Positions 1 to 10,314 of a stretch of 64,000 bases of DNA are shown here, one piece after another (positions within the stretch are counted from its first letter, which is position 1; every line of letters starts with the position of its first letter). A program made the position numbers and the translations under genes. Source of the DNA: Plazaster borealis (Eukaryota > Echinodermata > Asteroidea > Forcipulatida > Labidiasteridae); the NCBI GenBank assembly GCA_021014325.1, contig CM037475.1, positions 527,001 to 591,000 on the forward strand, in the 5' to 3' direction. The notes beneath the pieces are model-generated. The model did no database searches and was not told the origin of the DNA. It saw only the letters and a program-made list of their open reading frames with translations.

Positions 1-167
1 ACGGTCGGAAAGATGTTTAAAAAGTAGAATATAATTATCCACACAAACGTGCCTTAGAAATGCCTCGCTTTTGCTCACCTTCGCGAAACAAAACGCTCCG
101 CCATTTATGGGAGTCAAGATTTTGACTCCCATAAATGGCGGACAAATTCTATTAGTCTTATTTCCAG
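1..167. repeat. Palindromic MITE, cut by the window start
   Basis: The centre is a near-perfect inverted repeat: GCCATTTATGGGAGTCAA and its complement face each other at about 111-150. The left part (ATCCACACAAACGTGCC and neighbours) matches the arm of the fuller copy at 7018-7371. The left terminus lies outside the window and the right arm decays after about 165. No coding potential is seen. Confidence 0.7.
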
Positions 168-256
168 TCGCAGCTGTTGAACTACGGCTGAGCAATTATT
201 TTATTAAAAATGTTACGATTACCATCTGTTTATTGTATTCCAATAAATATCCAACA

Positions 257-459
257 CCGAGCTGAATCTAGCACAGTATTGGGCCCGATATAGCCAGCCG
301 GTGATTAGAACACATGCAATACAGGGAGGTGAACCAAATGTGATAGTTTGTCTCCTCCCTGTACTGCATGTGTTCTAATATTCTGAATATGCGGCTGGCC
401 GTTCCGCAAATACGCGGCTGGATATTTCGGACCCAATACTGAGCTAGCTTTAGCTCGGT
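257..459. repeat. Foldback element with nested inverted repeats
   Basis: The outer arms ACCGAGCT...CAGTATTGGGCCCG and CGGACCCAATACTG...AGCTCGGT pair with each other. Inside them, 305-329 and 354-378 form a second arm pair (TTAGAACACATGCA against TGCATGTGTTCTAA) around a loop of about 24 nt. The whole unit could fold into one long hairpin. There is no ORF, and I saw no second copy in the window. Confidence 0.7.
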
Positions 460-782
460 TTACAAGTTGCGAGCGAGGTAGAAAATGAGATTATTACCCG
501 GTTTTCATCTGACCATAGAGCAAGGAGATCTGACTGGTTTACCAGGCCACTGACTACGGCACTAGCGTAACGACTGTTCGTCGCGCATTTTGCCCATTAC
601 ATGGACGGTGGTTACGGCTGGAAATACGTATACGTTTCGCGGGGCAGATCTCGGGGTCAGATGGCAATGGTTTTTTTTTTAAATCACCATTCACTAATTA
701 TAACACATTAAAGGCATGTTATTGCACGAACAACTCTATATAAGTATAAGGAACACCTCCAAACAGTAAAATTTCATGAGAT
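460..782. other. No gene seen
   Basis: Unique-looking sequence with a short T run near 670-680. No exon, RNA gene or tandem repeat is recognisable. Confidence 0.6.
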
Positions 783-1619
783 TTGAAGGCAACGTGTCCC
801 TTTAAGTGGCCAGAACTTGTGTTAACCCACGCACACACACTGTACCAAGGAAAACGCAATAAACCTGCTGTTCTCCCGACAAATGCAGATGTGGTGAAAA
901 TGTCATCGTTCCTTTATGAAACTGGCAACAGGGAAGTGCAGCTCCTACACTCTGCTAATACACCAGCTTGGAAGACATTGAATAAAGTCACACTGTGCCA
1001 TCTCATTATCTTCAACAGCAGACGACAGGGGGAAGTATCTAAAATGAAACTGGAAGATTTGCACAAGCGCAGTAGTGCAGCCATTGTGAACGGTGATTGC
1101 GTGATGACCGATCTTGAACGGCACCTCTGTAAAATGTCCGAAGTCGTTGAAATAGTTGGTAAGAGGGGCAGAACTGTTCCTGTGCTTCTTGGTACTGATG
1201 TGATGGCGTGGTTGAAGGCTCTGGTCGCAAATAGAAATGCAGCTGGAGTGGCACAAGACAACATGTTCTTATGCGCACGAAGTTGTTACGGAGGCACAGG
1301 TCATATTCGAGGAAGCGACTGTCTACGAGCATATGCAACTGAGGCGGGACTTGAGAATGCTGATAGCATGCGGTCTACAAAGCTTCGTAAACATGTAGCG
1401 ACTGTTGCACAAATTCTTGCCGTGAAGGAACATCAGCTTGAAACACTTGCAGACTTCATGGGTCATGATTTGCGGGTCCATCGTGAGTACTACCAGTTGC
1501 CAGGCACTGTCCAGAGGGTTACCAAACTGTCTAGACTTTTCCTGAGCTTGGAGAGAGGGGGGAGTTTGATGTCCGTGGCCCCTCCCCCGGTGCCCCCCCC
1601 CCCTCCATTTGAAATTTAA
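783..1619 (+). CDS. Tyrosine recombinase (integrase-fold) ORF, 5' truncated
   Basis: Open for 278 codons but without an in-frame ATG near the 5' end; the first is codon 40. The product looks like the catalytic domain of a tyrosine recombinase. FNSRRQGEV (residues 78-86) fits the first arginine box. STKLRKHVATV (198-208) fits the second-arginine box, with Thr where the usual His of HxLRH would be. MGHD (226-229) supplies the later His, and VHREYY (232-237) the candidate nucleophilic Tyr. Such domains occur in Crypton, DIRS and Ngaro transposons and in host genes derived from them; the exact family is not resolved. The first codons overlap a MITE-type terminus (AACGTGTCCCTTTAAG, about 791-806), so the N-terminal part is probably lost. 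The proline-rich C-terminal tail is low-complexity sequence read through. No frameshift is seen inside the domain. Confidence 0.7.
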   Translation: MKATCPFKWPELVLTHAHTLYQGKRNKPAVLPTNADVVKMSSFLYETGNREVQLLHSANTPAWKTLNKVTLCHLIIFNSRRQGEVSKMKLEDLHKRSSAAIVNGDCVMTDLERHLCKMSEVVEIVGKRGRTVPVLLGTDVMAWLKALVANRNAAGVAQDNMFLCARSCYGGTGHIRGSDCLRAYATEAGLENADSMRSTKLRKHVATVAQILAVKEHQLETLADFMGHDLRVHREYYQLPGTVQRVTKLSRLFLSLERGGSLMSVAPPPVPPPPPFEI

Positions 1620-1724
1620 CTTTTGGGGTTGGAAATTTCCAGAGTAAAATGTTACATTTATACGTTTTAATGTGATAATTTCGATGTTTTTAAAACTAGT
1701 TTTCCATTTTTAGGGAGCGTCTCA

Positions 1725-1845
1725 AAAGTCGGGCACGTTCCAGGCGCGATGGAACGTTCCTGTGGGCATATGCCTGCGATCCACTGGACCGCCGGAACGT
1801 TCCGCTGGACCGCGGCAATGTGCCGATTAAGCCGAACGTTCCGTT
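1725..1845. repeat. Cluster of GGAACGTTCC palindromes
   Basis: GGAACGTTCC occurs at 1751-1760 and 1794-1803, with a related GAACGTTC at 1834-1841 and a partial ACGTTCCA near 1735. The 10-mer is self-complementary and contains the GAAnnTTC pattern of heat-shock elements. The interspersed TGGACCGC words suggest a degenerate GC-rich inverted repeat. Regulatory function is only an inference. Confidence 0.4.
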
Positions 1846-2659
1846 ATACCGGTCCAGTCTAGGTCTGTCCCATAAGTGAACGTAAGGGACGGACGGAAAC
1901 CTAAATTAACGTCCATGAGTGTACAGTAGGCCAAATCTGACAGGCCTATACATGTTACGTGGATACTCATTATTCCATTTTACGTACTAAGGAGGTCGGC
2001 CATATAACAGTGAACTTTGCATTTGATAATGGAATTCGATGGCAGAATAGACCGCCCATGGGAGAGCCTATAAGTAAGTTGCTTTCCTTCTAATCCCGGT
2101 GGTTAAGTAATGGTAATTTAGACGTGTATTAGAAATGGCCAATGAATTATTTTCTCCAAACCCACCAAACAACACACTAAAACTAGGCATGTAGTCTAAA
2201 AAAACATGAGATAACAAGTAATGTCACTCAATTCAATATGAAAAGCCGGCTTTTCCGCTGTCCACGACCACACCTCTCTTTTGTCCTAACGCATGTCGGT
2301 CCTTTGTGTGCCGACATTAATTGGACGGGGGGGGGGGGGGGCGGAAGGCCACCAACGCGCCACCTACGTTGAAAATAATCATATTCGAGTCTCGCGACGT
2401 GGACTGGTTAGAATTGTCGCGGTTCTTTCTCTGCATCAACCACGCAAAACTCCCCGCAGATTGGCTGTCACACTCTCTGACTCGCGATCTCAGCTTTAAA
2501 GAGGAATACGTTAAACGACGAAATAAAGATGATGATAATAAAACTAAAACAAAGGTGGTAATAACAACAATGATAGAAGGGGTTTTGAAGAGGGAAGACA
2601 TGAATATTATATAGCTCCACAGATTGGTAACAGGGCAGGAATGCATAAAAGAAAGGAAA
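1846..2659. other. Non-coding stretch with a poly-G run
   Basis: A poly-G run of 14 or more lies at about 2326-2341. Open frames on both strands around 2317-2751 have no recognisable domain and look accidental. No exon is identified. Confidence 0.55.
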
Positions 2660-2920
2660 CTAAGCTGAGTATTTGGAAACCAGCAGTGTTTTAAAAGTGG
2701 ATTTGGACTGACCCACAGACGGCTGAGTTTGTAATACCTTGTCAAGACCATTCCACTGCCGTGGCCCCTGAAATCTAAGTGTTCTGATAGTGTATGCTGA
2801 GCTGGTCAAAGGAACGTAAAGATTGTTAACAGAACGAGTACTGTAACCATGGGTATCATGAACTGCTGAAAAGTAGGTTGAAAAGGTAGAAGGAAGAAGT
2901 TTATTTATGTACCTATACAT
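2660..2920 (-). pseudogene. 3' end of a non-LTR retrotransposon RT ORF
   Basis: The minus-strand translation contains HGYSTRSVNNLYVP followed by LRFQGPRQWNGL. This is the usual C-terminal pattern of CR1/L2/Jockey-type reverse transcriptase ORFs (a Y/TRS...NL..P segment, then GP..WN.L). Only about 86 codons remain, so this is a 5'-truncated insertion. The clade cannot be fixed from so short a piece. Confidence 0.65.
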
Positions 2921-3469
2921 GAATATCCCGATGTGAAATTTGTTAATTTAATTTCAGTAAGAGCTAATGTGTTCAGCCTAGTAAAGAGTGGTGCGGTATG
3001 GTCCCGAGGATGTGAAGGTGTGCAAATTTTAATGGCTCGCTTCTGGAGAGAATGCTGTCTCATAAACGACAAGCGGTTCCCCCACCCCCCTTATATTAAC
3101 CATCCGATTCCCCTAATACAAATAACAACAATTATTGTTAAAAGACCCCCCTAAAAAACCTGTGTAAAACGCCTCTGAAATGTTCTAGATTCCACCAGAG
3201 AGCATGTAATTTTATTTTTTCTCATGACCCTAAAGCGGGCCCCGGACCCAACGCCGTAAAAATAAAGGCTTCTCGTTTGCTCGTTGTTCTCGCAAAATAC
3301 ATTGCGCTACCATGCAATTACATCCTGGCTAGACTGCTGATTCTACATAAAGAGCAAACGTGTGGCCCCCTCATAGGAGTCGACCGATTTCCTTCTCCCA
3401 CCCATAGACAAAATTAACAAAACAATTAAGTGTTGTTCGAAACTTTGCATGGTGTGGAGAATTAAGAAA
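2921..3469. other. No gene seen
   Basis: Mostly unique sequence. From 3437 the segment AACTTTGCATGGTGTGGA reappears inverted next to the related foldback at about 5470-5490, so it may belong to the outer part of that element family. Confidence 0.5.
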
Positions 3470-3652
3470 TGACTATAAATAAATAGTAAACTTGCGGGTA
3501 CAACCATGTGTACAACCTTTCTCCTGAAGACGAGCAGAGTACACTGTTCGAAACGTCGAGACCACACCGGCTCTTTTCAGAGCCAACACTCTCACAAAGA
3601 GGTTTACACATGGTTGTACCCGCAAGATTACTAGTTATTTAAAGTTATTTCT
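3470..3652. repeat. Foldback MITE, copy 1 (ACTTGCGGGTACAACC family)
   Basis: The arms ACTATAAATAAATAGT...ACTTGCGGGTACAACCATGT and ACATGGTTGTACCCGCAAG...AGTTATTT are inverted copies. The spacer holds CTGAAGACGAGCAGAG...CTGTTCGAAACGTCGAG, itself a stem with the order CUGAnGA, stem, GAAAC, GUC that recalls a hammerhead core. No ORF. A second copy lies at 5290-5464. Confidence 0.75.
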
Positions 3653-5289
3653 TAACAAAACAATTGTTGAAAGGCAAATAAAGCAAATTTTAAAATGCAT
3701 TGAGTCAGTTTAGCAAAGTGAGTGACGGAGCTGGGCATGGCACCAGCTGAAATCCCTTTTCTGAACCTCTGAGCTGTGGAAGAGTTTGAATGGAGCTGAG
3801 TTGACCAGGAGAGAGCCTTGAATCTCTGAGCTGTTAGTGCCAAAAGATAAAGGTGCAAGGGGTGCAAGTTGGGCAGCATTCATGGCAATTGGGTGCAGGA
3901 GACGGGATTGAAATGAATAGGGGACGGAGGGGGGCGGGTTGAGGTCAGTAGAGAGTAGAATGAGAGGGGGACGTTGAGGTCAGTAGAGGGTAGGCACTGG
4001 TAGGCAAACAATAACATAACTCGGATCACTTTAGACAATGTGACCTCAGACGTCACTCGAAAACCATAACATGATGCGCGCGCATGTCGCCGGGCAAAAC
4101 CTTTGTGTAATTGACAGCCAGCTAGAAAGTACACGCAATCTAGGCAACAATGTAATGGCTATCAGGTAGACTAAAAACCACGATCACAGACTTGGAACCT
4201 AGTCTAATCATTAGTACGCGTCTTCTTGCCCGGCGGAACATGACTGACTTGGACAGTGTTTTGTCAACAGAGGGCGGTTTGAATGTAAACAGAGGTCACA
4301 TCGTCTAAAATACAACAAAACGTTCAGGCCAAACCATATTGTTTACAGACTAGAAGGCTCAAATCTATGTTAGTATATTTGAAGGACTAATGATTTACTC
4401 AGGACAAACTAAACTTTGACAGCAAGACAACATTGTTTCCCCCGTACCACACGCCAACTATGGGGCCACAGGTAAAGCGTTCTGATTTGTCCGTTTCTGG
4501 AGTAGTCGTGCAATGAGGTAAACTCACACACAAGGAAAGTGTTACCTCTATACAAGTATTGGGGGTACAGGGCGTCCGCCTGAAAGCGGTCTATTACGTC
4601 ACACATGTGATGCGTCGGATGTAAATGTGTAATCCGTGAGAATGATGAAGGAAAGCTTCAGTTTTATCCCCTGCTCATTTTTCTTACCCCACTTATCTAT
4701 TTTCTTTTTAGGAATCATCTATTTTTTAATTGACCATAATAGGCCTTCCGATTCCTGCGCATATTAGCCATGACTGTTGTTTCCTTGACAATGATAGAGA
4801 TAAGCGTTCTAATTGTTAGCTATTACTTCATGGTCTCTAGATAAAACCACAGATTTGTTGCATAATTTTGTAATGCCTTTTTGGATGATGAATTTTGATA
4901 TTTTAAGGTGAACTATTAAGGGGAGCTGATGGGAGGAATGTCAGATTATGATGATAATAAAATAGAACAAGTGTATGAAATTTACCTTTATTTGTGTGGT
5001 ACAAAATAATCCAGTGAGTTTCTACAAGATGTTGTAAGGGCTTGCAACTGTTTGACAACGTTCATCCTTGTGGGGTATTCCAATGTTCAGGTCTAACGAT
5101 CGACTCTTGCTACAAATCTAGAAGCTACATGTTCCGCAGTAGTCAGAGATTGTTAAGTCTGGGAACCAGACTAACATTGATGGCGTCTGCCATTGCCGGG
5201 CTCGGGCTACCGCCAACAAGAGCCGTCAGGAAATCTTTGGTCAGGGAACCAGACTACATCAATTTGAAAAAACAGGGTATCAACAAGAA
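3653..5289. other. No gene seen
   Basis: No exon or structured repeat is recognised over about 1.6 kb. Short minus-strand open frames around 3652-4134 show no family motif and have no convincing splice sites. Confidence 0.5.
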
Positions 5290-5464
5290 GTAACTATAAA
5301 TAAATAGTAAACTTGCGGGTACAACCATGTGTAAAATCTCTTTTGTGGGAGTGTTAGCTCTGAAATAAGCTAAGACCTCACCGGCTCTTTCAGAGCCAAG
5401 ACTCCCACAAAAGAGATTTTACACATGGTTGTACCCGCAAGATTACTATTTATTTATAGTTATT
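5290..5464. repeat. Foldback MITE, copy 2 (ACTTGCGGGTACAACC family)
   Basis: Long inverted arms: TAACTATAAATAAATAGTAA at the left pairs with ACTATTTATTTATAGTTA at the right. CTCTTTTGTGGGAGT pairs with ACTCCCACAAAAGAG further in. The arms are more symmetric than in copy 1 and lack its hammerhead-like spacer. The words ACAGGGTATCAA lie just outside both ends (about 5273 and 5502), possibly a short flanking duplication. Confidence 0.8.
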
Positions 5465-7017
5465 TCTCATTTTGTCCACACCATGCAAAGCTTCACTTAC
5501 AGGGTATCAAGTTACCTGATAACATCGCGAGATGCGAGATGTGAGTTGGCAGGTATTGAACAAAATACAGCCATGAAGGATGTACAGGGTATTTATCAAT
5601 TCAATGTAACATTTATTTCCATTACCTAAAAATCGTACAATATCTTACCGAAAGAAGTTAACACAGTGGAGGCAGAATCCAGAAAGAGGGGCTTGTGGTG
5701 GATATGCCTTGAAAAACATTACAACAGTCTTTAGAATCCCCATGGAGACCGTTTAATTTCCCTTTTTAGTTTTGTCCTTGGTCTCCATAAGGTAGCCTAC
5801 CGAATAATTATGAGCACACACACTGGCTGTATAGTAATGTATGTGTACACGTGACACATCGATTCTATGGAAAAAATGCACATGAACTGCAAAATACTGG
5901 AGTGTTGGGTGCGTTGTATAGATCGCATCTGCAACCACGGACCATGCTGGACCATGCAGCCCGAATTCAGGCAGATTCGCTGGTTCCGAACACTTGTTTT
6001 GAGCATGAGTACCAGAAAATATCAACTTCTGTCATCAAACGGTCTATTCTAGAACTTTGCCAGAATGCTTTGGTAAATAGAACGGATTGTTCAAGAGAAA
6101 GCAAATTACCAATACAATTCATTTACATAACTTACAAAATAAAAATTTAATTTAACATAATATAACAATTTGAAATTTCCCTTTTTCCATTTACCCAGGA
6201 CTTAATCTACATAATTTCAAATCGAATGGCCCTTCACATGTTGTGTATTGGCTTCGCTGTGTGTCAACGTTTGTGAGTCAATCTACAAATTTTTAAATCG
6301 AATGTTCAAATTGTATTACAAAATATAATGTTGGATGTGTATTGTCTTGTCATTCCTCAAGGACTCATTCATACTGCTACACCATTTTATTTGAAAACAT
6401 GATATGTGGTATAAGTTCCAATGTATTTTAATCTTAAATTGATAGTGGGTTTGGGGGGATCCTGACGACCAACCCCTTCAAATAGTTTCACTGGAGAGCA
6501 ACTAAACAAGTGTTTATTTTTTTGGCCTAATAAAAATAATAACGTAAGATTGTTTTGTAAATAACCATCGTTTTTTTACAGAAATGTCCACCCCTGTAAC
6601 ACAGAAAACTCCACACTTTTTTCCATTTCTTATTTTTTCCTTTTGGACAAAGCTGTTTTTTATTGTTGTTCTCGAACAGGGACGTATTAAACACGGGTAA
6701 ATTACAATAATTTGGCCGTTCCAGACTTACTTCAAATTCAAAACATAGTTTGAATACTAATTGTTATTTCTAAAACACTTAAGTACGTTTGTGGTTAAGA
6801 CTTGCTGCCCATTATATACATATTTTATCCTAGGTAATTACTCAACTCCGTTTTTAGCAAAAATAATCTAACTTTGCACGAGGCCACTATAAAATGGACA
6901 GTGATTAACAATTAATTTATTATAAAACAAACCCGTAGTTCATTACACATTTATACTTATGTATAACAACAGGTGAATAATATTAATCATCCAACAATCT
7001 TACATATCTGACTTTAA
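5465..7017. other. No gene seen
   Basis: AT-rich non-coding DNA. Overlapping short open frames at 5753-6150 on both strands carry no recognisable domain. No exon is supported. Confidence 0.5.
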
Positions 7018-7371
7018 ATTAAAGGGACACATTGTCTTGGATTGGGCGCTTTGGGCTGTAGTACAAAGCGTTTGACAGCATTCGTTATGAAACGAACATG
7101 CTTGTAAATTTGTTTTATAAGTAGAATAAAACGATCCGCACAAATATGCCTCGAAATTGTTCGGTTTTCCTTTTACTTCGTGAACTAACATGGTCCGCAA
7201 TTTTGTAGAGTCAAATATTTTGTTCTTCAAAATGGCGGACTGTGTTATAGTTCATCAAGTAAAAGGAAAACCACACAATTTCGAGGCATATTTGTGTGGA
7301 TCATTATATTCTACTTTTAAAACAAATTTCCAAATCGCCCAATCCCAAGCAACGTGTCCCTTTAATTCATT
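7018..7371. repeat. Palindromic MITE with TTTAAAGGGACAC-type ends
   Basis: Starts TTAAAGGGACACATTGTCTT and ends AGCAACGTGTCCCTTTAA, which are inverted copies. Internally, CCTCGAAATTGTTCGGTTTT and AAAACCACACAATTTCGAGG also pair, so the two halves are near-complementary. Related pieces lie at 1-167, about 791-806 and 14536-14675, making this the commonest MITE family in the window. It encodes nothing. Confidence 0.85.
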
Positions 7372-10183
7372 TTGAATGCTGGATAAATTCATTATTTTAT
7401 CTACATCCATCAACTGATTTTTTAATAAGAAATTAATACTATTGTTATTATATTTTTCTATTATACATCTTCGACCACTGTTTTCCAATAATATACTGAT
7501 TCGGTTTATGGTTGTTGACTTACCTTAAATGCAATGTCTGTAAAGTGCATTTTTAATCGTTTTAGTAACAGTAGCTACAAATAATACCGTATTATGATAA
7601 CAATGTTGCCTTGTTCCCTATAAGCGTTAACCAGAGTATACCCAATCTAATCCCACAAAAAGGGGCCAGACTACGCTGATTCCAAGCCTCATTTTGGGTA
7701 TTATTGCTTTGAATCACTGTTCATATACGTGGTAACATAACTCCATATTATTGGCATGGTTTAGATTATTTCGTGCAAATTGACAAGATAGCAACAGACT
7801 TGAACTTGTTTGTGTCATGTCACATCATCGGATATCCTATCAAACAGAAAACAAAATATGTATTTTTTGTACTTTATTCATTAGAGACCACACTAAAAAA
7901 ATTGCAGTAATGATTAAAATGATAGGCCTATTTAAACAAAAAAGATAACAATATAGAATATGATAAAGAAAATAACAAGAATAAATAAAAGAAACAACAA
8001 TGAAATGGAATATTGTTATTAATTTTGTAAAAACGGAATCAGATTAAATCACACCAAATTCTGCCAATATAGAGAATGTGATCAACAGAAGCATGGGTAA
8101 TAGCAGCATTTCAAGAAATCCAACCACTTTGTAAACATTACATTATATAACGGTACAATAAACTATTGTTTACAACAGGCCTTACTAATGACATAAACAA
8201 AATAATAACAAAGTTGTACCCCAAATCACTACTTTTTGAGCTGACGTAATCTTTGTCTGAACAATTAGTTTTATGTACTGTGAGGTGTGTCACGTTCCAA
8301 TTATTTTAACACGTAATGTACAGCGAAAAATTACATCTCCTGTACAATCTCTTAGAAAACTTGGAAGGTCACATTTTTTATGGCCACAAAGCTGTGGTGA
8401 TCTTTTCTTTTAAGAACTAAAATTAAAGTGGCGGTTTATTCATCTATCAAAAGCACCCGTGTGGTTCCTTTTGGGAGCTTAATAAACGTATTTTAAAATG
8501 GTTTAACATTAATGCTGTTTCGACATAAACGGCAAGCATAGTGCCCAATTATTATTATTAGCCGACCGATCCCCCCCCCCCCACTAGAAATTTACCGAAA
8601 CAATTGTTAAGAGGCAAATAAAGCAACTTTTCAACTGTGTAAAATTAATTGGTAAAATGGCTCTCTTTTTGTTAACGTGTATATGTATTTGTGTAGTGTT
8701 GTGCCAGTGAAGAAGTGTTATAATAAATAGATAAATAAATAAACAATAAAAATGAGGTGTCCTAGACTGCACCATAGAGCACCTTTAAAAAAGGCCGGAT
8801 GGCTTTGGGCTTCGTCCGCTGGTCCGCCTCGTAGCAATGCCACACCCTCCATTCTGGCTAGATAGTTGTTTCTACGTACGGAAAGGGTGTGGCACATGGT
8901 AACATTCACGGGTAGTTTACTTGATGCATCATCCTTTCCAGTCATCAAATGACTCTAGGCTATATCTCTGTAGAATCTGTGTTACTGCAGTTAACTTATG
9001 CATGGTTGTCCAGTACGACAAGGATCAAACTTTGTTATGGAGGCCGATGTACACAAACCATTGAAACATGGGGGTCTCGGCACAGACTATTAATTAATGT
9101 GTTGGTCAACTTTTGAAAAAAATAACGTGTGCCGGACCGCCCCCGCTTAAAAAATTCCTGAATCCGCGCCGATATACATGCGTGTCTATATGATGGAGCT
9201 TGAGAAATATCAAGGGGGTCCATTTCAGTGGGGAGTATCTTTGATATTTCGTCACACTATGCATGCGTCTAGAAATGTACTGAACTTACCACACGTCTTT
9301 TGTTCTTGTATCGACATGATCAGTCAGTAAGCTTAATTCAATTAATAATTGGTTTTGAAATGAGGTTCTTATCATCTGTTCATAGAATGTATTAGGTCTA
9401 CTATAACGAAAACATTCAATAGTAATCCCGTATAATCTTAAAATAGTGCACTTGAAGTTGAAGTTATAGGGTGTAACAGGACGGAAGTGGATAATAGTGG
9501 ATAATAATATTTCAGTTGTTCAGAAAATCATTTGATGATACTTTTTTCTTTGGTAAGTTTGAAGTTTGTCGTGTGAAGGATTTGTCTCGTTATACACACA
9601 TTATGGCAAAATACTTTGAGCTAATACTGCAATGTATACTCTCCAGCAGACGTCAGGGTACTACACTTCTGCAGTTGGGTTCACAGACTCTCTACTATTA
9701 TTGGTGGTGACCTTACATCAACATTACCTATGGGTCACAATAGCCGTGCATGTTATCTTCAAATCATTTAAGTTAATTCAAGTAACATAATACATATTTT
9801 CCCGCTAACATTCAACTATAGTTTCGCCACATGATGACAAAAGCATTAACAAGCAGTTAAACAATGAATGAAGTTAAACAATAATTGTTAATCTCAAACA
9901 TGTTAGTTGCCCCCCTTTTTCTGTTCCTTTTTTGTAGTTGACACGCCTTTACCAGTATACAGCCAACAAAGGGCTGTCACTCGTTATAACCCCTTTTTTC
10001 CGTGTGTGTGGTTTTTTTAAAGGTTTTTTTGAACAGTCATTAGAACACAAGTATTTTGACTGGTTTTAACGTCTACGTCGTTCAAGCCATTCCCTGTTTA
10101 TCAAGATGGAAATGTGATCACATGGTGGCGCTGTAAAGGAAGCGCCTGTTAAATCCTTGAAATTATTATCCGTAGTATTCCCA
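7372..10183. other. Downstream flank of the SYT17-like gene
   Basis: Lies beyond the SYT17-like stop codon. It may include the 3' UTR, but I found no convincing polyadenylation signal on the minus strand close to the stop. A poly-C run lies at about 8571-8582. Short open frames at 8584-9223 have no domain. Otherwise unique AT-rich sequence. Confidence 0.45.
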
Positions 10184-10314
10184 TCAGGATACACCCGCAT
10201 TGGAGGAGGGGAAAACGTCATCACACTCTTCGCGCGTGCGCAGAGTGTGCCACTGTGCGACCGGGGATCGGTGAGCGTGCACCATGCGTTGCCAATGGGT
10301 TATTTCACTAGGTC
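10184..10314 (-). CDS. SYT17: SYT17-like gene, terminal coding exon
   Basis: The acceptor ATTTATTTCAG precedes 10314. The exon supplies two bases to a split Gly codon, then 43 codons including TGA at 10186-10184. It encodes the end of C2B: GPSEITHWQRM, then VAQWHTL (the WHXL-type motif at the end of synaptotagmin C2B domains, used in docking and targeting in the family), then a short acidic tail. The match to the vertebrate SYT17 C-terminus is close, including the spacing between the HW.RM and QWH.L motifs. It follows exon 13870-13646 in phase 1 across an intron of about 3.3 kb. Confidence 0.93.
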
